Positions 51,889-60,685 of a stretch of DNA of 64,000 nucleotides are shown here, one piece after another. The stretch spans positions 124,001-188,000 of the forward strand of contig NZ_BAAAEN010000004.1 in NCBI RefSeq assembly GCF_039523035.1. Reading direction: 5' to 3'. The DNA comes from Pigmentiphaga daeguensis. Its GTDB lineage: Bacteria > Pseudomonadota > Gammaproteobacteria > Burkholderiales > Burkholderiaceae_B. Under the pieces are notes generated by a model. The model made no database searches. It was not told the DNA's origin and saw only the letters and a program-made list of their open reading frames with translations. Made by a program: the position numbers and the translations under genes. Position 1 is the first letter of the stretch. Each line of letters starts with the position of its first letter.

Positions 51889-54232
51889 ATGAGCACTGCA
51901 TCGCGACAGGCAGGAAAACTGCTGCCGGCGTTCATCGCCGCGGCCCTTCTGGCTGGCTGTGGCGGGGGCGACGACGGAAGCGCAGGTCCCGTGCGCCCGG
52001 GTCCGCCGGGAGCGACGGTTTCGTTCCGAACGGCCGGCCTGGTCCAAGGCCTTCCCCATCTGGAAACCGATTCCGGCGGCAGGCAGACCGTACACGTCAC
52101 CATCCTGACGCAGACGGGCCTGAAGACGCTGTCCACCGCCCCCAGCACGCCGGAACGTGCGGCGGCGATCAAGGACGGGCTCGTGCCGGGCAATCTCGTG
52201 GACTGGCTCGCATCCCCGGCCGGTACCGTCATCGTGCCCGAGGACGGTTCGCCTGCCTTCAACGTGATCCTGTCCAAGGGCTCGTCGTCGGCTGCCCAGT
52301 TCAACCTGCAGAAGTACGGCGCGGCGGTCACCCGCAACGACGGCGCCCCGGGGCCCATGGTGGCCGCCGGATGGGTCTACGGCAAGACCGGGTCGACCAT
52401 CACGGTCGGCGACGGCACGACAGTCACCGCGGACCAGGCGGGCCGGGCGTATGCCAAGCCGATCAAGCGCTACGAGGAAACCTACACCGTCGCTTCCGAT
52501 GCAAGGGTCTTCAACGTCAACACCGAGGACTACGCCAAAAAGCGAGACGTCCACGTTCGGCGCCATCCCCGTCACCGCCGACTACCACTATGGCACCACC
52601 TCGCGCCAGGCCGCATATCTGCTGTTCGACGACAACTACTTGAACGCGGATCGCGCCAAGGTCGTGGCGATCTGGTACTTCACCCCGCCCTCCAAATCCG
52701 ATGGCAAACCCACCTGGGACGTTCCCACGCAAAGCCCCATGCTGGGGGACAAGGGCATCGATCCGGTTTCAGGCCTGCCCTACGTGGCCATCAACGCGAC
52801 CTCGGTATCCTCCGCGCCCTACAGCCGCAGCACCGAGCCGTTCGAGATGGTGAAGAACACCATGTACTACGTCGGCGACAACGAAGTGGCCTCGTACGTG
52901 CTGAAGGCCGACATGGGGACCGCGGACACCTCCGACGACAAGGTCATCAAGATCGACGCGGGCTGGCCCAACAGCGGCTACCAATACTGGAAGAACATGG
53001 AGCTGGTGGGGATAGACCCCCGGTCGGTCACCGACCTGTGGCTCACGCATGGCCACGCCGACCACTACGGCACGGCCGTCGAGCAGCTCAAGATGATGGA
53101 CAACGCCGGCAAGACCATGGACGTCTGGGCGTCGAAAGAGGACGTGGCGGGCGTCAAGAGCGACCTGCAAGGCAACGCGTGGGACATCCCCGGCGCCCTG
53201 CCCGAATCGGAAACCGCCCTGCGTGCCCGCACCAACAAGTTCTACGACTACGACCGGTGGTACGACTTCGGCAACGTGAAGATCATGGTGATCTGGTCGC
53301 CCGGCCACACGCCGGGGTCCACCAACATGCTCTTTCGCGTGAAGAATCCGGCAGACGGCAAGTTCTACACCTTCGGCTATCACGGCGGGTATGGCTTCAA
53401 CGGCCTGAACTCCCCGACTGCCGCCAACGGTTGGCGCCGCCTGTCCTTCCAGCACGGCTTCAGCTACCTGCAGAGCACCGTCGAAGTGGATTTCGTGGCG
53501 CCGCAGCATACCAATCAGTATCCCATCGTCGAGGTCTACCAGGCGCTCAAGGCCTACAACCGGGATCCGGCCAACGCCGGAAAGCAACTCACGATGATGG
53601 AGGCGATGACCTCCAGGGTCTACGATGCGCCGGTCCTGGGCGGCGGCAAGATCACGAGCGAATTCGCCAACCAATTGGAGAAACGTCGCTCGGTGGCCTC
53701 GTACCGGGCCAGCGATGAAGCCAACCGCTCGTACAAGAGCATAGAGACCTCGGGCCCCTTCAAGCCTGGCCGGGAAGCGGGCCTGGCCAACGTCCGGGCG
53801 ACACTGCTTGACGAAGGGAAAATCATCCAGGGCTTCGTCGGCGCCCAGAACAAGAACCCGTCGATCCCGCTGCTGGCCAATGGCATCGTGATCCCGACGG
53901 ACAGCTACGTGAACGACCCTGGCGGCTTCTACGTCCAGGTTGCAGTCGACGTGCAGGACAGCACATACAAGGGCTACATCCCCCCAGGATACAAGCAGGC
54001 AAGTCCGGGTATGGGCACCGAGATCACCTATGACGGCGGTCCGGTCGAATCGGTGCATGCGGCCACGGGCACCTTCCACCCGCCCGAGTACCTGCGGACC
54101 CAGCGCCTGAACAGCCTGGCCGAGGCACAAGCCGTCCTGGCCAGGGTCGCCAAGGGCCGGACAGTCACGCTGTCGCTTACGCCGGCGAGCGAGATCGTCG
54201 TGCCGGCCAACGTCGCCGATGCCTTCCGCTAA
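51889..54232 (+). pseudogene. Metallo-beta-lactamase-fold lipoprotein, frameshifted
   Basis: ATG at 51889 (behind AAGGAG) begins a lipoprotein signal, LLPAFIAAALLAGC, and about 200 residues that run to NTEDYAK. The frame then changes: the continuation SETSTFGAIPVTADYHYG reads in the next frame to 54232. Removing one A from the AAAAA at 52537-52541 joins them into one protein of about 780 residues. The second part contains the metal site LWLTHGHADHYGTAVEQLK, WSPGHTPGSTN and FGYHGGYGFNG, so it is a metallo-hydrolase, with a further C-terminal domain (ETSGPFKPG to the end). Substrate unknown. It follows gudD by 62 bp and may belong to the same operon. Decay and sequencing error are both possible. 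Confidence 0.8.
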
Positions 54233-54959
54233 GGCCGTCGACGGGACAGGGCCACGGCCGCGAGAAACGGCCGTGCCCGCGCGCATGGCCGCGTGGCTGG
54301 TCCTGGGCGGATGGCTTGCCGTAGCGGCCGGGGGAGACATTCCCGGCGCGCGGCCCGGCGACGATGCCGCGGCGGCATACGAAATGGCACGCCATTACGG
54401 TGGCCTGACCGGCGCGGCGCTTGATCGCCAGAAGTCTTTCGGCTACATGAGCAAGGCTGCCGAGCTTGGGCACGGCCCTGCGCAGGTCGATCTTGCCTTC
54501 ATGTACTACAACGGCAACGACCGCGTACCCAAGGATCTTTCCCAGGCGTTCCGCCTGTTCCGCAAGGCGGCGGCGGGCGGATCGGTGATCGCGCAATGCA
54601 TGCTGGGCGATTTCTATGGGCAGGGACTGGGAGGCGCTCCGCGGGACGACAAGGAAGCATTCAAGTGGCATCGGTTGGCCGCCTCCGGGAATGACCGCTG
54701 CTCCCCCAAGTCCCAGTACGCCCTGTACCAGGCCTATGCGGCGGGCCGGGGAGTCGCCAGGGATACGCGTACAGCGGTCGCCTGGCTGGAACGCGCGGCC
54801 CAGGCGGGCAACCCGGTGGCCCAGGCCAGGCTGGGACGGGCCTACCTCGAAGGTGACCTCGTTCCCATCGACCTTGAACAGGGCAAGGCATGGCTGAAGA
54901 AATCACGCGAAGGCGTCGCCCCTCACGATGATGAAGAGGAAGGCGCTCACGACCATTAG
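54219..54959 (+). CDS. Sel1-repeat protein, exported
   Basis: A 246-residue protein with Sel1/TPR-like repeats (AAELGHGPAQVDLAFMYYNG, AAAGGSVIAQCMLGDFYGQG, AAQAGNPVAQARLGRAYLEG), preceded by a hydrophobic segment MAAWLVLGGWLAVAAGG that looks like a signal peptide. The start at 54219 overlaps the preceding gene by 14 bp; ATG at 54285, directly at the hydrophobic segment, is an alternative of 224 residues. Neither has a good ribosome-binding site. Sel1 proteins act as scaffolds; partners are unknown. The C-terminus is His/Asp/Glu-rich (HDDEEEGAHDH). Confidence 0.8.
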   Translation: MPSAKAVDGTGPRPRETAVPARMAAWLVLGGWLAVAAGGDIPGARPGDDAAAAYEMARHYGGLTGAALDRQKSFGYMSKAAELGHGPAQVDLAFMYYNGNDRVPKDLSQAFRLFRKAAAGGSVIAQCMLGDFYGQGLGGAPRDDKEAFKWHRLAASGNDRCSPKSQYALYQAYAAGRGVARDTRTAVAWLERAAQAGNPVAQARLGRAYLEGDLVPIDLEQGKAWLKKSREGVAPHDDEEEGAHDH

Positions 54960-54966
54960 GGCCTGT

Positions 54967-55944
54967 TCACGCCAGATTGGCGCCCGCCGGAACGGTCGGC
55001 ATGCGATTGACCTCCACGGTGACGTGGACCAGTTCCTCGTGGATGGCCAAGGCTTCCCGGAAATAGGAAGGCGTGGCCGGCGTATCGGTCACGATACCCA
55101 GGATGCAGGCATACTTGCCCTTGCCGACCCGCCAGACGTGGAGATCCGTGATCGTCGCCTTGAACGGGCAGGCCGCGACCACCTCGCGGATCTCGGCCAC
55201 GACGGGCGCATCCATTTCCGCATCGAGCAGGACTTTTCCCGAGGCCCGCAGCAGGCCGTACGCCCAGACGGCGACCAGGCCGGCGCCGACGATGCCCATG
55301 ACCGGATCCAGCCAGGCCGCCCCCCATAGCTTGCCGCCGAACAGCGCGATGATGGCCAGCACCGACGTGGCGGCATCGGCCACGACGTGCAGGTAGGCCG
55401 AACGCAGGTTCAGGTCGCTGCCGTGCTCGTGGTCGTGGTCATGCCCATGATGATGGTCATGTCCGTGGCCGTGATCGTGTCCGTGATGCCCGTCCTTCAA
55501 CAGCCACGCGCAGGCGAGATTGACGAGCAGGCCGACGGCCGCGATGGCGATGGCTTGATCGTAGTGGATCGTCGCGGGGGACATCAGCCGCTGGACGGAT
55601 TCGTAGAGCATCAGCGCGGCCACGCCGGCCAGGAACAGCGCGCTCGTATAACCGCCCAGCACTTCGATCTTCCAGGTCCCGAACGCAAAGCGTCCGTCGT
55701 TCGCGTAGCGCCGTGCCGCGCCGTAGGCCAGCACCGCCAGGCCCAGCGCCAGGGCGTGGGAACTCATGTGCCACCCGTCGGCCAGCAACGCCATCGAATT
55801 GAACATGTAGCCGCCCACGATCTCGGCGACCATCATCGCCGCCGTGAGCAGCACCGCCCGGCGGGTGTTGCGTTCGGCCAGGGGATTGCCTTCGTCGAAG
55901 ACGTGACTGTGGGTCCAATCCTGGGAAATGAGGGATGTCGACAT
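54967..55944 (-). CDS. dmeF: Cation diffusion facilitator, DmeF type
   Basis: A 325-residue CDF antiporter exporting divalent metals (Co2+, Ni2+ in characterised DmeF). Six helices are visible. Helix 2 holds ALLADGWHMSSHALALGL and helix 5 HVVADAATSVLAII, the paired His/Asp metal sites. A long His/Asp/Gly loop (HGHDHGHGHDHHHGHDHDHEH, about 185-206) lies between helices 4 and 5. The N-terminal segment DWTHSHVFDEGNPLAERNTR is characteristic of DmeF. It is divergent from a DmeR/RcnR-type regulator with a matching operator between them. Confidence 0.93.
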   Translation of the reverse strand: MSTSLISQDWTHSHVFDEGNPLAERNTRRAVLLTAAMMVAEIVGGYMFNSMALLADGWHMSSHALALGLAVLAYGAARRYANDGRFAFGTWKIEVLGGYTSALFLAGVAALMLYESVQRLMSPATIHYDQAIAIAAVGLLVNLACAWLLKDGHHGHDHGHGHDHHHGHDHDHEHGSDLNLRSAYLHVVADAATSVLAIIALFGGKLWGAAWLDPVMGIVGAGLVAVWAYGLLRASGKVLLDAEMDAPVVAEIREVVAACPFKATITDLHVWRVGKGKYACILGIVTDTPATPSYFREALAIHEELVHVTVEVNRMPTVPAGANLA

Positions 55945-55974
55945 GATGCGGCCCGTTCCGGTGTATCGTGTATA

Positions 55975-55989
55975 TACTATACCCCAGTA
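55975..55989. promoter_or_regulatory. DmeR/RcnR-type operator
   Basis: TACT-ATACCCC-AGTA (reverse complement TACT-GGGGTAT-AGTA) fits the TACT-G-tract-AGTA pattern of RcnR-family sites. It lies between the divergent dmeF and dmeR starts, 31 bp from the first and 29 bp from the second, where it can control both. Confidence 0.75.
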
Positions 55990-56017
55990 TAGTTCCAATG
56001 AAAGGCGACGGCCATCC

Positions 56018-56293
56018 ATGGCACACACCCTCCACAACCAGAAGCAGCTCCTGACGCGCGTGCGCCGGATCAAGGGACAGGCCGCGGCCCTGGAGACCGC
56101 CCTCACCCAGGAAGCCGGCTGCGTGGCGATCCTGCAGCAGATCGCCGCGATACGTGGCGCGGTGAACGGGCTGATGGCCGAGGTGCTGGAAGGGCACATC
56201 CGCGAACACCTGGGCCGTGCCGACGTACCCGCCGACGTCCGCGCGGCCGACCTGGAAGAAGTCGTGGCCGCCGTGCGGTCCTACATGAAGTGA
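56018..56293 (+). CDS. dmeR: Metal-sensing repressor DmeR (RcnR/CsoR family)
   Basis: A 91-residue all-helical regulator. The HCHH metal fingerprint of RcnR/DmeR is fully conserved: H3 (MAHTLHNQ), C35 (EAGCVAIL), H60 and H64 (LEGHIREHL). The DNA-binding surface LLTRVRRIKGQ is also present. Such proteins bind Ni2+/Co2+ and release a TACT-G-tract-AGTA operator. Start ATG at 56018. The DUF1232 gene follows after 16 bp. Confidence 0.94.
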   Translation: MAHTLHNQKQLLTRVRRIKGQAAALETALTQEAGCVAILQQIAAIRGAVNGLMAEVLEGHIREHLGRADVPADVRAADLEEVVAAVRSYMK

Positions 56294-56309
56294 CGCCTGG
56301 ACACGCGCC

Positions 56310-56693
56310 ATGATCAAGCGGATGAAGCAGTGGGCCCGGCGCATCAAGCAGGACGTCGTCGCGGTCTGGCTGGCGGCCCGGGATCCCCGCACCCCCTGGA
56401 TGGCCAAGGTGCTCGCCCTGCTGGTGGCCGCCTATGCGGTCTCCCCCATCGACCTCATTCCCGACTTCATCCCCGTGCTGGGATACCTGGACGACCTCAT
56501 CATCGTTCCGCTCGGCATCCTGCTGGTGGTGCGCCTCATCCCCGCCGGCCTGATGGCCGAATTCAGGCGGTCGGCCGCGGACATGTCGAGCCGGCCGGTC
56601 AGCCGGGTGGCCGCGGCCGTGTTCATCGCGGTTTGGATACTCGCCGCGGCGCTACTCCTGTTAGTCTTCTTCCAGAAGGCGGCATCCGCCTGA
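56310..56693 (+). CDS. DUF1232 (YkvA) membrane protein
   Basis: A 127-residue protein with the DUF1232 core AYAVSPIDLIPDFIPVLGYLDD at about 41-62, flanked by a basic N-terminus (MIKRMKQWARRIKQD) and a C-terminal helix (about 100-122). YkvA-like proteins are of unknown function. It follows dmeR by 16 bp and precedes the acetyltransferase gene by 17 bp, so the three may be co-transcribed. Confidence 0.88.
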   Translation: MIKRMKQWARRIKQDVVAVWLAARDPRTPWMAKVLALLVAAYAVSPIDLIPDFIPVLGYLDDLIIVPLGILLVVRLIPAGLMAEFRRSAADMSSRPVSRVAAAVFIAVWILAAALLLLVFFQKAASA

Positions 56694-56710
56694 CTCGACA
56701 AGGAGACCCG

Positions 56711-57541
56711 GTGGGCAATACGTTCGACATCGACGCGTACCTGGCACGGCTCGGATACCAGGGCTCCACGGCCCCTTCCCTCGCGACGCTGGACGCGCTG
56801 ACCAGCGCCCACTCGCAATCCATTCCGTTCGAGAACCTGGACGTGCTGCTGCGCCGGCCCATCCACCTCGAACCCCAGCGCCTGTACGACAAGCTCGTCA
56901 CCGCGCGCCGCGGCGGCTATTGCTTCGAGCTGAACGGCCTGTTCCTGGAACTGCTCGCGCAGTTGGGCTTTGCCGCGCGCCCCCTGGCGGCGCGAGTGCG
57001 CCTGGGCACGACCGATCGCAGCATCATGGTTCAACGCACGCACCTGACGCTGGCGGTGACCCTGGACGGGCAGGACTGGATCACCGATGTCGGCGTCGGC
57101 GCGACCTCGCTCACGCGCGCCCTGCGTCTGGAGGATGGCCTGATCCAGGCCACGTCCCACGACGAGCGGCGCCTGGTGCGCGAGGACGGCAGGTGGTACC
57201 ACCAGGTGCAGCATGCCGGCCAGTGGGTCGACGTCTTCGAGTTCACCGGCGAGGACATGCCCATGGTCGACCGCGAGGTGGCGAACTGGTACACCAGCAC
57301 GCATCCCGCTTCGCACTTCCTGCAAGGACTCACAGCGGCGCGTGTACTGCCCAAGGGTCGCCGGGTGACCTTGTCCGGCAAGGTCCTGAAATTCCGCGCG
57401 GCCGACGGCCATGCCCGGGAACAGGAACTGGACGGCCCGCAGGCGCTCCAGGCGGCGCTGCGTGAACATTTCGGGATCGATCTGCCCATCGACATGCTGA
57501 GGAAGATCCCGCTACCTCTGACTCCTATTGCGCTGCTCTGA
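56711..57541 (+). CDS. nat: Arylamine N-acetyltransferase
   Basis: A 276-residue enzyme transferring acetyl groups from acetyl-CoA to arylamines. The catalytic triad is visible as C71 (RRGGYCFELN), H111 (QRTHLTLAV) and D126 (ITDVGVGA). SIPFENLDVLLRRPIHL and the C-terminal KFRAADGHAREQEL also fit. The start is GTG at 56711 with AGGAG seven bases upstream. The last 30 bp overlap the convergent TOPRIM-like gene; this is the left edge of a region of lower G+C, so the natural C-terminus may have been changed by insertion. Confidence 0.92.
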   Translation: MGNTFDIDAYLARLGYQGSTAPSLATLDALTSAHSQSIPFENLDVLLRRPIHLEPQRLYDKLVTARRGGYCFELNGLFLELLAQLGFAARPLAARVRLGTTDRSIMVQRTHLTLAVTLDGQDWITDVGVGATSLTRALRLEDGLIQATSHDERRLVREDGRWYHQVQHAGQWVDVFEFTGEDMPMVDREVANWYTSTHPASHFLQGLTAARVLPKGRRVTLSGKVLKFRAADGHAREQELDGPQALQAALREHFGIDLPIDMLRKIPLPLTPIALL

Positions 57542-58189
57542 TAGGCCCAGAGTAGCTTCATGCGCTTGTCCTGAGATCGCACTGAAGTTGGTACGAAAAA
57601 ATTCTTTGACTTGGTCTTCAGCAAACTGGAAAGACGCAAGTTGACGCAGCATGCCTGGATCGAAAATCTCCGCCACGCGATGCCGTGCGGCTTCCGGACT
57701 GAACCGTCGCCGATGCCTTCCCGTCACTTCGGCTGCGGTCGCCAGCGATTCGAACAGTTTGCCCTTAGGGTCTGCAAGCTCTTCCACGGCAACGGCCTTG
57801 GGGAGTTTGAGTGGGATACGTCCATCGGGATTGCCTGCTGCTGAACGGATCGCTAATTCGTCCAGCAGCAGCCAACTTTCGGTCATACGCACAGGCACAA
57901 GGCAGATATGCGGAAAGTGGGATGCAGACTCGGCCAGCGCTGTCCGGATTTCTTGAACGCGTTGCTCAAGGGGCTCGCGCTCTGCATCTCTGTGAATAAA
58001 CAGCAAATCGCATGGGAAAAGCTCTATTACCCGAGGAATCCTGAATTTGAGCGCGCCTGAATGAAGACCTTCGGCGAATAGCGTTCGATGGGGAAGCGGG
58101 CTCCATGCATCCAAGAGAAACTGGACAATGGGTAGCAGAGTCCGATCCGATGTTCCATCGGTGAGTAGAGTAACTGTCAGAGTTTTCAT
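57512..58189 (-). CDS. TOPRIM-like (DUF4276-type) protein paired with an OLD/RecF-like ATPase
   Basis: A 225-residue protein. The N-terminus VTLLTDGTSDRTLLPIVQFL matches the first TOPRIM-type block but with Asp in place of the usual Glu. The second acidic block is DLLFIHRDAERE (D61, D68), and the VPVRMTESWLLLDE segment (about 97-110) is characteristic of DUF4276-type proteins. It probably acts as a nuclease or nucleotide-binding effector. It lies 15 bp downstream of the ATPase gene on the same strand; ATPase-TOPRIM pairs of this plan are known in anti-phage systems (PARIS, AbiL). Codon use is less GC-rich than flanking genes. Family assignment was made by eye. Confidence 0.65.
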   Translation of the reverse strand: MKTLTVTLLTDGTSDRTLLPIVQFLLDAWSPLPHRTLFAEGLHSGALKFRIPRVIELFPCDLLFIHRDAEREPLEQRVQEIRTALAESASHFPHICLVPVRMTESWLLLDELAIRSAAGNPDGRIPLKLPKAVAVEELADPKGKLFESLATAAEVTGRHRRRFSPEAARHRVAEIFDPGMLRQLASFQFAEDQVKEFFRTNFSAISGQAHEATLGLSEQRNRSQR

Positions 58190-58204
58190 ACACGGACCAC
58201 CCGA

Positions 58205-59635
58205 TCAGGCACTTTGAAAAAGATCTGGCGTCTCAATCGGCAAATGGTCCACAACGTGTTTCGGACCATTGCTCTTCGACCTCATCCTCATGCCAGAGAG
58301 GTAGGCGTGCAACTCGCCCCGTGTGATGAATCCCGCATCGGACGCGCCCGGTGCACGAGCGCGCCAAGTTCCACCAATCGGTTTGAAGTTTGCGAACGAG
58401 GCCCCGCGCAGGCGCAAAGACTCCGCAAACAGCAATTCGTCGTCTAAAAGCTCGGCCACAACCAGTGGCGAATGGGTATTGATGATGACCTGCCGCAGCG
58501 AATGCTGAACGGCAAACTCTTCTCCCTGCAGGTCGGCATCAGAAAGCTCCTTGACCAGGCGAAGCATCTCTGGAATGCGCAAAGGATGGATGCCGTTCTC
58601 AGGCTCTTCCAGGCATACCAGTCCTTTGGCATCTGGATCACTGGCAAGCACTGCAAGCGCAAGGAACCGAAGCGTGCCGTCCGACAATGAACTCGCGGAA
58701 TACGGACGACCATCACTCATCTTCACCGACAGTGTGCGCTGTTGCCGCGTCTCGTCGGTATCTACGTCCAAGGCTGTTACGCCGGGAATCAGATCGGCCA
58801 ATCTGTTTGCGATGTCGCTGTACCCGCCCAGACGGAACAACGTATTGGGCATATGCTCACCCGTAGAGGAAAGCGATGCTTCGCCAAATACATCGTCCGG
58901 CGCGCGCAACGCCGAAGGCTCCAATTGCAGCATGCGCCACGACTGCATTTCCCGGCGGGCAGCCAAAGCTGTCGGGTGCGACGACAAATTAACGCCGGAA
59001 AGAATGGTTTGCGGGCTTTTGCGGGCGGAAATCTTCTGAGGCTGCCCACCACCACGGTCGCTGCGCAGCAAAATCGTGGTGTCCGCATCCTTGCTGTCTG
59101 TTTCGATGAATGGAGACGTACGCGCCCCGGGCCCAAAGATCAGTTTTCTATTCTTGGCCAGATCAGCACCAGCATTGAAAGAAAGAAATTTTTGCGCTTC
59201 GCTGGATGGCTTCGCACGCAGCTCTTCGTGTTCGATGTAGATCGGATCCTTGGAGGAGCCAGATGGAGCTTCGGTATTGAGTCGAAGTACCAATGAGTAC
59301 TCCAGCAGCGTTGCCGTAGGCTTCACACTGCGGTCGAAATCATCGACAACCTCATTGGGAACAATCATTTCCGCAAGAAATTCCATCCGAAGCTCTTTCT
59401 TCCCCTTTTCATGGAAGAACAGAGACCCGAACTCTGACGCCCGACCATGCGTGCCGCGCACATTGCTGCATGCCTTGAGAATCGGCATGGACGCCAAATC
59501 GCACAAGAAAGTAATCGCATCGAACAGATTCGATTTCCCGACGCCATTGGCACCGGCAATGCATGTGAACAGACCAAACTGGACGTCGATATCCCGCAGG
59601 TTCTTGAACCCGACGACCTTTAAACGAGTCAACAT
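58205..59635 (-). CDS. ABC/OLD-type AAA ATPase of a candidate defence pair
   Basis: A 476-residue soluble ATPase related to RecF/OLD (AAA_21). Walker A is GANGVGKSN (28-36), the signature is LSDGTLRFLAL, Walker B is GLVCLEEPENGIHP and the H-loop is INTHSPLVVAEL. A variable insertion (about 60-300) replaces the coiled coil of SMC-like relatives. The start at 59635 follows AAGGA; the in-frame start at 59680 has none. No nuclease domain is fused, unlike GajA/OLD, so the downstream TOPRIM-like protein is the probable effector. G+C is visibly lower than in surrounding genes, which suggests transfer. Confidence 0.85.
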   Translation of the reverse strand: MLTRLKVVGFKNLRDIDVQFGLFTCIAGANGVGKSNLFDAITFLCDLASMPILKACSNVRGTHGRASEFGSLFFHEKGKKELRMEFLAEMIVPNEVVDDFDRSVKPTATLLEYSLVLRLNTEAPSGSSKDPIYIEHEELRAKPSSEAQKFLSFNAGADLAKNRKLIFGPGARTSPFIETDSKDADTTILLRSDRGGGQPQKISARKSPQTILSGVNLSSHPTALAARREMQSWRMLQLEPSALRAPDDVFGEASLSSTGEHMPNTLFRLGGYSDIANRLADLIPGVTALDVDTDETRQQRTLSVKMSDGRPYSASSLSDGTLRFLALAVLASDPDAKGLVCLEEPENGIHPLRIPEMLRLVKELSDADLQGEEFAVQHSLRQVIINTHSPLVVAELLDDELLFAESLRLRGASFANFKPIGGTWRARAPGASDAGFITRGELHAYLSGMRMRSKSNGPKHVVDHLPIETPDLFQSA

Positions 59636-59788
59636 GATGTTCCTTGGACAATTTGCAGGCGCTGCTCTGGCTGAAGCCACCCAAGTAATCCGTGACAGCT
59701 TCTAACTAAGTGACCCACACTCGAAAGATTTTACCTCCTGCTAAGTACGGAGAAGCGAACTTCGGCAGCATCGCAGACGAGTTGTCGA

Positions 59789-60202
59789 TCACCCCGCCTT
59801 CGCCTCGAACGGATTAAAGACCTCCACCCCAAAGGGAGCGAAATCGCCGGCGTTGCGTGTCACCACTACCAGTTGGTGCTGCTGCGCGGTGGCAGCAATC
59901 ATCGCATCCTCATACAGCGTGTCGGAGCGCCGGTGCATCAGTCGCGCCCAGCGCCTGAAGGTTTCCGCATCCATGGGCAGGACGTTGTACGAGGCAGCCA
60001 CCAGATCGGCCCAGCGAGCGATTTCGTCGGCCTTGTCCGGATCCTGGTCGCGCGTCAGTTCGATGCCGGCGTCAATCTCTCCCAACGTGACCGCAGACAG
60101 ATAAAGGTCGCCATCGGCAATGGACCGGAGCCAGGCGACGACGGCGCCATGCGGGCGCGGCCGTCGCAATTCGGAAATGACGTTAGTGTCCAGCAGATAC
60201 AT
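59789..60202 (-). CDS. PIN-domain toxin (VapC/FitB type)
   Basis: A 137-residue PIN RNase. The acidic residues are D5 (MYLLDTNVISEL), E42 (TLGEIDAGIE), the Asp in DTLYEDAMIAATA and the last in VVTRNAGDF. FitB-type features (ISELRRPRP) are clear. It follows the antitoxin gene by 9 bp. VapC toxins cut tRNA or rRNA and are held by the partner antitoxin. Together they form a type II module at the edge of the lower-G+C island. Confidence 0.92.
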   Translation of the reverse strand: MYLLDTNVISELRRPRPHGAVVAWLRSIADGDLYLSAVTLGEIDAGIELTRDQDPDKADEIARWADLVAASYNVLPMDAETFRRWARLMHRRSDTLYEDAMIAATAQQHQLVVVTRNAGDFAPFGVEVFNPFEAKAG

Positions 60203-60211
60203 GCGGCGCGC

Positions 60212-60469
60212 TCAGCGAATAGGCGCAATGCGTCGGCGCCGTGCCGCCCCACGTGGCGGCACGAGGCACTCCGTACGTGCGGTATCCGAAAGCAGCAGTT
60301 CCTTCAACGACGGCTTGGCCGCTGCACGCAGGCGTTTCCATTCGGCGGCGGGGACGAGCACCGCGGCTTCGGCTCCACGCTTGGTCACCATCTGCGGTCC
60401 CTCCGAGAGACACGCCTCAAGAAACTCGCTGAAGCGCGCCTTTGCGTCCTGTATGGCCCAGCTTTTCAT
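60212..60469 (-). CDS. Phd/YefM-family antitoxin
   Basis: An 85-residue antitoxin with the Phd/YefM N-terminal DNA-binding domain (WAIQDAKARFSEFLEACLSEG, VTKRGAEAAVLVPAAEW) and a basic C-terminus that would wrap the toxin. The start is taken as ATG 60469; an in-frame ATG at 60484 is possible. A perfect inverted repeat at 60490-60507 lies upstream and is the likely autoregulatory operator. Confidence 0.88.
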   Translation of the reverse strand: MKSWAIQDAKARFSEFLEACLSEGPQMVTKRGAEAAVLVPAAEWKRLRAAAKPSLKELLLSDTARTECLVPPRGAARRRRIAPIR

Positions 60470-60489
60470 GATGCAGCACCCCATAAAAG

Positions 60490-60507
60490 ACTAGTCATCT
60501 GACTAGT
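60490..60507. promoter_or_regulatory. Operator of the toxin-antitoxin module
   Basis: The arms actagtc (60490-60496) and gactagt (60501-60507) form a perfect 7-bp inverted repeat with a four-base spacer, 20 bp before the antitoxin start, consistent with binding by the Phd-type antitoxin complex. Confidence 0.65.
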
Positions 60508-60685
60508 TTACAACTTGACTCCATCTCCTACAATCGATCCGTGGCAATCTGTCTCATACTCGCTGGTAGTCGACAGCCCTCACTACAATGCCATATTTGG
60601 CAGGACAGCACTCCGCTTTCCAGTAGAACCTGGTCAAAGTTGTCCATTGCTCTCATCCAGCGCCTCACGAACTTATTGATTTTTA

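Noticed and set aside
55440..55500. Short tandem repeat in the dmeF gene
   Set aside because: The catgatgatggtcatg-type repeats encode the expected His-rich metal loop and need no separate explanation.
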